In this document: positions 59,770 through 64,000 of the stretch, in pieces
Layout of the letters: each line of letters opens with the position of its first letter
Position numbering within the stretch: position 1 is the stretch's first letter
Assembly: GCA_026261815.1 (NCBI GenBank)
Contig: JAMPIT010000493.1
Location: 1,019,001 to 1,083,000 of the forward strand
Length of the DNA: 64,000 nt
From: Monarcha castaneiventris obscurior
Taxonomy: Eukaryota; Chordata; Aves; Passeriformes; Monarchidae
Direction of reading: 5' to 3'
Notes under the pieces: model-generated
What the model was told of the DNA's origin: nothing
The model's database searches: none
What the model saw: the letters and a program-made list of their open reading frames with translations, nothing else
Made by a program: the position numbers and the translations under genes

Positions 59770-60689
59770 TGTCTTGGTTTGAAAGACAGGTGTCAGACAA
59801 GAAAGGCAGGAGCCTCCCCTGAAATGGAAAATGCAACCCCCTTCCCTTCGAATTATTATAAATTTGAAAATAAGGGGCTTTCAGGCAAAGATATGAGGGA
59901 TAGGAATAACAGTCCTTTACTAATATATATATATGTATAACAACACAAAAAAACAACAATAGCTGTGGCTGTCACAGCAAACAGCAGCACAAACCCAGTG
60001 TGGCCTCTCTCAGCCTCGGGCACTTTCCCCTGGCTGCAGTTCCTCCGGGGCGGCTCCCGCTGAGCAGGGCGGGTGCGATGGTTCCCCCGCGGCTGCAGGG
60101 GGCGCTCCGCAGCGAGCTCGGGGCGCACTGGTAATGGCAGCGCGGGGGCCCGGGAAGGGATGGACGAAAAGCCTCACAAAACCCCTGGGCGTCTGGCTGG
60201 ATCCTCAGGAACAGCAGGCTGGAACAGCAGGGGCAAGCGCAGATCTCGGGTGGCAGGCGAGATGCACCAAACTCTGGCGCTGCAGCAGAAACCCGGCAGG
60301 TCACAGTGTAGGAGCTACAGAGTAGCAAAAGCTCCGAGCAGCGGCAGGGGCCGAGTGGCAGTGCCCAGCCCCCAGCGGGCAGGGAGAAGAGCAGGCTTAG
60401 AAATCCCGGGGTTCGCCCGTAGAAAGCAAACAGCTGAAGAAGCAGAAGCTTGCAGTGCTGACAGAGACGTCCACACCGAAGGCAGGCAGCTCCCAGACTG
60501 AACGCTGAGCACACCAGGCAGCCCCCCGGGTGTCCCAACCCCCCAGGTGACAAAAGGGTGGCTCGTTGGACCCCGCCCCTGTGGCCAGGTCTTTTGTTTC
60601 TTTTAAGTACCCAGCGGTTTGTCCCCTAGCAACTAGTATGGGGAAAATTCTTTAAGAGAAAAAGCAGGCTAAAATCCTAAACCCCAACA
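59770..60689 (+). mobile_element. Complete solo LTR, ERVL-like
   Basis: A 920-bp LTR with TG...CA ends: it starts TGTCTTGGTTTGAAAGACAG and ends aaccccaaca. Both sides carry CCTGT, a perfect 5-bp target duplication, the size typical of class III (ERVL) integration. No primer site or internal sequence follows, so recombination between two LTRs removed the provirus body. The start resembles LTRs of avian ERVL families I have seen. The CpG-rich middle (60030-60400) accounts for the long open frames on both strands. Confidence 0.9.
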
Positions 60690-60694
60690 CCTGT
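60690..60694. repeat. Target-site duplication, right (CCTGT)
   Basis: Five bases directly after the LTR end, identical to the left copy. Confidence 0.88.
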
Positions 60695-62071
60695 TCTTAA
60701 AAGCCTTCTTTGGTTGGAGAAGATTCCAACTCTTGCCCAAACCATTTTCACTCCAGCTCCTTCCTGAAGTGCACATCCATAACTCCTAGTCCTACTCGAT
60801 ATGGATAGAGAGAATAAAACACTCTGTTTCTTTCTGTGGTAGTCTTCCTTATATTTAAAATCTGATTGGGGTTCCCCTTAGACAATTTTTTATTAGACTG
60901 CCCCTCAGTAGTTGTGCCTTCCCTTGAGTGTCTTATTTTCTAGACTTCTGGTGTCTCTTTCTTTGCTCTGGGCTCTCTTCTGTTGCCCCTCACCTTCCTT
61001 AGCACAGCCCAGAGCAGACAGCAATGCTGGAGCAAAGCAGAGCAGAGCAGAGCAGAGCAGAGCCGAGCCCGTGCTGCACTGAGCAGGCAGGTGAAGGGAT
61101 GTGCTTTGCAGCCTCCACTGCACAGCCCCTGCTCCCCCTTCTCACACTTTCCCCGATGGTCCTGAGCTGGCTCCTGCTCCTGCTCTGTTGGCACGGAGCA
61201 GCTGCGGAACATTCTGCTCTGTACACTCTGTATGTGCAGCAGGCCCTCCCTGACTAATTCTCACTGGGTTTGTTTCTGTAACTGTCCTCACATCATCACT
61301 TCTTTTTAGAGCTATTATCTAGCTCTAACCCTGCCCTGCTGCATGCATGTTCCCTCTTCCAACTTCACCTCTTAATAAATAAAATTATTTTCTACTCCAC
61401 TTTGTAGAGGCAACATAGAAGACAAAGGGACACAGTGACCCACTGACAACTTCCCTCTGAGTGTGCTTTTCTAAGTGTTTTGCACCACCTTGGGCAATAC
61501 ACATCATTCTTTCCCCAAAATCTTTAGACAATGTCATGTCAGACGGTGTCAACAGCCTCGTTACACACAAGATAAATAACATGTACAGCTTATTCCCTAT
61601 CCACAAGTGTCACAGAAGGATTAAATTTGACACATGCATAATGGCTGGGTTTTATTTCTTTTCCCTGATTTGTTACACTATTTGTTTGTTTGGCTCGATT
61701 AGTTGTCCCAGTACTTTTCTGGAATTGGAAGTTAAACTAGATACTCCATGATTTCCCTTTTTCAAAACCAGATATTCTGTTTACCATTTTTGAAAGCCAT
61801 AAGGAGTGTTACATCTTGATGCCTGACTCCTGTCTTTAAAAATCTGTTTAAGCTGCCAGTACCTCCTAGAATTTTACAATAGATGCATATCTGCCAGTCA
61901 TTGCATAGGAGGCAGAATGATGGTCATTTGGACTTTGGCTGGCTATTCCAAGACTTACTCTTTCCTGGCTGGTTGGCATGGTGGGCACTGCTGCTCAGGG
62001 ACACGTTCTGGACTAAGGGGTGACATCCTGGAATGAAACACACTGATGGGAGACAGAGGACAGCTCCGGGG
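60695..62071. other. Unique non-coding DNA
   Basis: No gene recognised. Contains the short (GAGCA)n microsatellite listed separately. The rest is AT-rich to average unique DNA. Confidence 0.4.
61033..61067. repeat. (AGAGC)n microsatellite
   Basis: About seven copies of agagc/gagca, degenerate at both ends. Confidence 0.9.
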
Positions 62072-62366
62072 GTTGCTGTGGCCACCACTAATCCATGTCC
62101 CCAGGTATCACATCCACCCATCTTTTAAGTCCCTCCAGGGACGGCAACTCCGCCACTGCCCTGGGCAGCCTGTTCCAATGTTTTACAACCCTGCCAATGA
62201 AGAAATATTCCCCAATATCCAATTTAAACCTCCCGTGACGCCGCCTGGGACAATTCCTCTCATCCTGTCCCTGGTTTCCTGGGAGCACAGCCTGACTCCC
62301 ACCTGGCTGCACCCTCCTGTCAGGGAGCTGTAGAGGGTGAGAAGGTCCCCCCTGAGGAAGGAGGGA
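62072..62366 (-). repeat. CR1 LINE, internal 3' fragment (antisense)
   Basis: Antisense CR1 ORF2-tail/UTR text: ccatgtccccaggtatcaca, ccactgccctgggcagcctg, ccaatatccaatttaaacct and gggagctgtagagggtgaga. A different CR1 subfamily from the others in this window, without the terminal microsatellite. Confidence 0.93.
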
Positions 62367-62988
62367 TATGGATTTCACATACCCATACTCCACAGGGTCC
62401 CACTGCCCCTCACAGGAACAAGCAGGTGAGGAGCTCCAGGGCAAAGAGCAGGTTGGGTATCAGGGGAAGAGAAGGAGCAGGTACCTAAAGCACCTAAGAA
62501 GACCAGGAGTATGACTAATGACCCAAGGAGATATGAGAATCAGGAATGACATCTCTTTCTCCACCTGGCCCAGGAACAAAGTCCTGGTTTCTTTTTCTTC
62601 CCAGCTTTTCTTCTCTCTCTCTCTCTCTCTCTCATGCTGAGTTACATCTTGGGGAGCATCAAAAGCAACGTTCCAGACCCTGTCCTGGCTATACTACAGC
62701 TTTTGGGAAAGATCAAGGCAGCAGAAAATAGAGGCTAGCACTGCTCCTTGCTGGTTGCCAAGACCCCTGACAACACCAGACCCAGCCTGGGCTCCTTTCA
62801 GGCTCTGAGCTGAAACACCACCAGCACCGAGCACCCTTCCACCGCCTCTGCTTCCCTCCCCTCAGCCTCGGGCAGCTGGCCCCTGCCAGCACCTGTCCTG
62901 CTGGGGAGAAAATCGGGAAAAGCCTGGAGATAGCTCAGCATCAGCTGGAAAACTCACACCTGCACAGAGTGCACTCCCAGCACAAGGT
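62367..62988. other. Unique non-coding DNA with (CT)n
   Basis: No gene. A perfect (CT)11 run lies at 62612-62633. Confidence 0.5.
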
Positions 62989-63348
62989 TGTCGCTGTTCT
63001 CACCGCGGCCGAGTAGAGAAACAACACAAAGTCCAGGCTCAGGGATAAAGAAAAGCACTTTAATGAATTCTCAGAAGACTTTTATATGTTAGTTCACAAA
63101 GTGTTTTAAGAGGCATAAGGTAATTGGTTTTGCCCTCCACCCCCTAAGGGGATTGGTCAAGTTCTAAGACACAATCTCTGAATGGTTTCTAGTTAGAACC
63201 ATAACAATTCTGCCAAACAACCCGCAGGTGCAAGAAGTTTACAATACTGGAATCTTGTTTAAAGTAATCTGCATGGGCAAGACAGAACTCTCACAAACTA
63301 CTGCAAAGAGCTGAAGAAATTCTCTGCTGAAGCTTTTTCAGTATCCAT
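62989..63348 (-). mobile_element. Solo LTR, probable ERVK-type, minus strand
   Basis: On the minus strand the order is two CCAAT words, TATAAAAG, then ATTAAA about 20 bp downstream in cattaaagtgctttt, then a CpG-rich U5 ending gcgaca. This is a classical LTR layout. No primer site follows gcgaca. A 7-bp direct repeat acaaggt lies at 62982-62988 and 63349-63355 and may be the target duplication, but then the U3 end is not TG, so that edge is uncertain by a few bases or more. Confidence 0.7.
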
Positions 63349-64000
63349 ACAAGGTGTAACCCCACACCAATCGCATCCCCACGCCAGAGCTGATACAATA
63401 TCGGAGACTTCCCCAAGCTGTGGATGTAGGTCAGTTTGTTAACCATATATAGCATAACCCACCACAGCTGACTGAGAGCATTTTAATTACTTTGGGTTTG
63501 TTTCTGTAAAAATGGAAGAAATCTGTAGTTTAATCTTCAATTCTCTCAGAAAAAAAAAAAAAAAAAAGAGCTTGTTTCTTTGTGCATCTCCAGCCCTTCA
63601 CAGTTCATTGTTTGCAATATGTGCTAGACAAATTAATGTTACCTTGCTCAGAGGAAATCTTGTTTTCAGGTCTGAATTTCTTTGTTTTGTTTTGTTTTGG
63701 TTTAGTAAGCTTCCCTCTCCCATCAGTTCAGGAATGCTGTCTTGGCAATAATCTCTCCTGCATCTCCTTATCACAGATGCTGTTCAGACACTCCCCCCAT
63801 TTTGGTCCCCAAGCTACCTGTGAAGAGCTCAGCTCTGCAAGATTTTTTGCTTTCCCTTTGTCCACAAAAAAGCAACCAACCCAAGCTGCAGGTCAGGTAA
63901 AACTTTGTCCAGCTTCACTTTTCCTGGATGTCAGAGTGACCTGGGAGGTCTGGCCTGCTTTGCTTTTCATAAGAGAACTCCTTTTCTGTACCTTTTGCCT
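63349..64000. other. Unique non-coding DNA with A and TTTTG runs
   Basis: No gene recognised. An 18-base A run lies at 63550-63567 and a (TTTTG)n run at about 63679-63700. Confidence 0.5.

Noticed and set aside
60073..60553. Overlapping long frames on both strands at 60 kb
   Set aside because: They lie inside the solo LTR and reflect its CpG-rich middle.
1..64000. tRNA or rRNA genes
   Set aside because: No cloverleaf with A/B-box pairs or rRNA text was seen; the only tRNA-like match is the 18-base tRNA-Phe primer site of the provirus.

Overview
This window looks like nuclear DNA of a bird, most likely a passerine. The evidence is twelve clearly recognisable CR1 LINE tails, all 5'-truncated or internal pieces, together with long terminal repeats of avian endogenous retrovirus (ERV) types and no sign of mammalian SINEs or of bacterial gene organisation. 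I cannot name a species. Most of the 64 kb is unique, moderately GC-rich intergenic or intronic sequence without a convincing full-length host gene. The many 60-200 codon open frames are mostly chance frames in stop-poor DNA.

Layout: 1-8.7 kb is unique DNA with one CR1. At 8.73-9.69 kb lies a 22-bp minisatellite arranged in 154-bp higher-order units. From 9.7 to 41.4 kb there is unique DNA with scattered CR1 pieces, an (AAGGG/CCCTT)n microsatellite at 20.2 kb, a minus-strand LTR-like block at 20.7 kb and several AT-rich islands that look like conserved non-coding elements. At 41.40-41.59 kb is the best candidate host exon (+ strand, with plausible splice sites). From 48.0 to 50.2 kb an unclassified repeat occurs as an inverted pair flanking a stretch with two further exon-like open frames. 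From 51.4 to 55.0 kb, on the minus strand, is a defective provirus. From 55 to 64 kb there is a possible transmembrane exon (minus), two CR1 pieces, a complete solo LTR with a perfect 5-bp target duplication (59.77-60.69 kb) and a second solo LTR (about 63.0-63.35 kb).

The provirus is the most interesting object. It has one complete LTR, a primer binding site matching the 3' end of tRNA-Phe at 18 of 18 bases, an alpharetrovirus-like gag start, no pol, and an env of gammaretroviral type (CWLC motif, furin site, fusion peptide, CX6CC motif, membrane anchor). A class II backbone joined to a gammaretrovirus-type env with a Phe primer fits the avian recombinant family described as TgERV-F. This copy has lost pol so that the gag remnant and the start of env share one open frame. 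Its env carries one frameshift and one stop, and its 3' LTR is missing exactly after the polypurine tract.

The genes do not form an operon or pathway. The only functional grouping is the provirus itself. Host-exon calls are tentative because no neighbouring exons could be linked.
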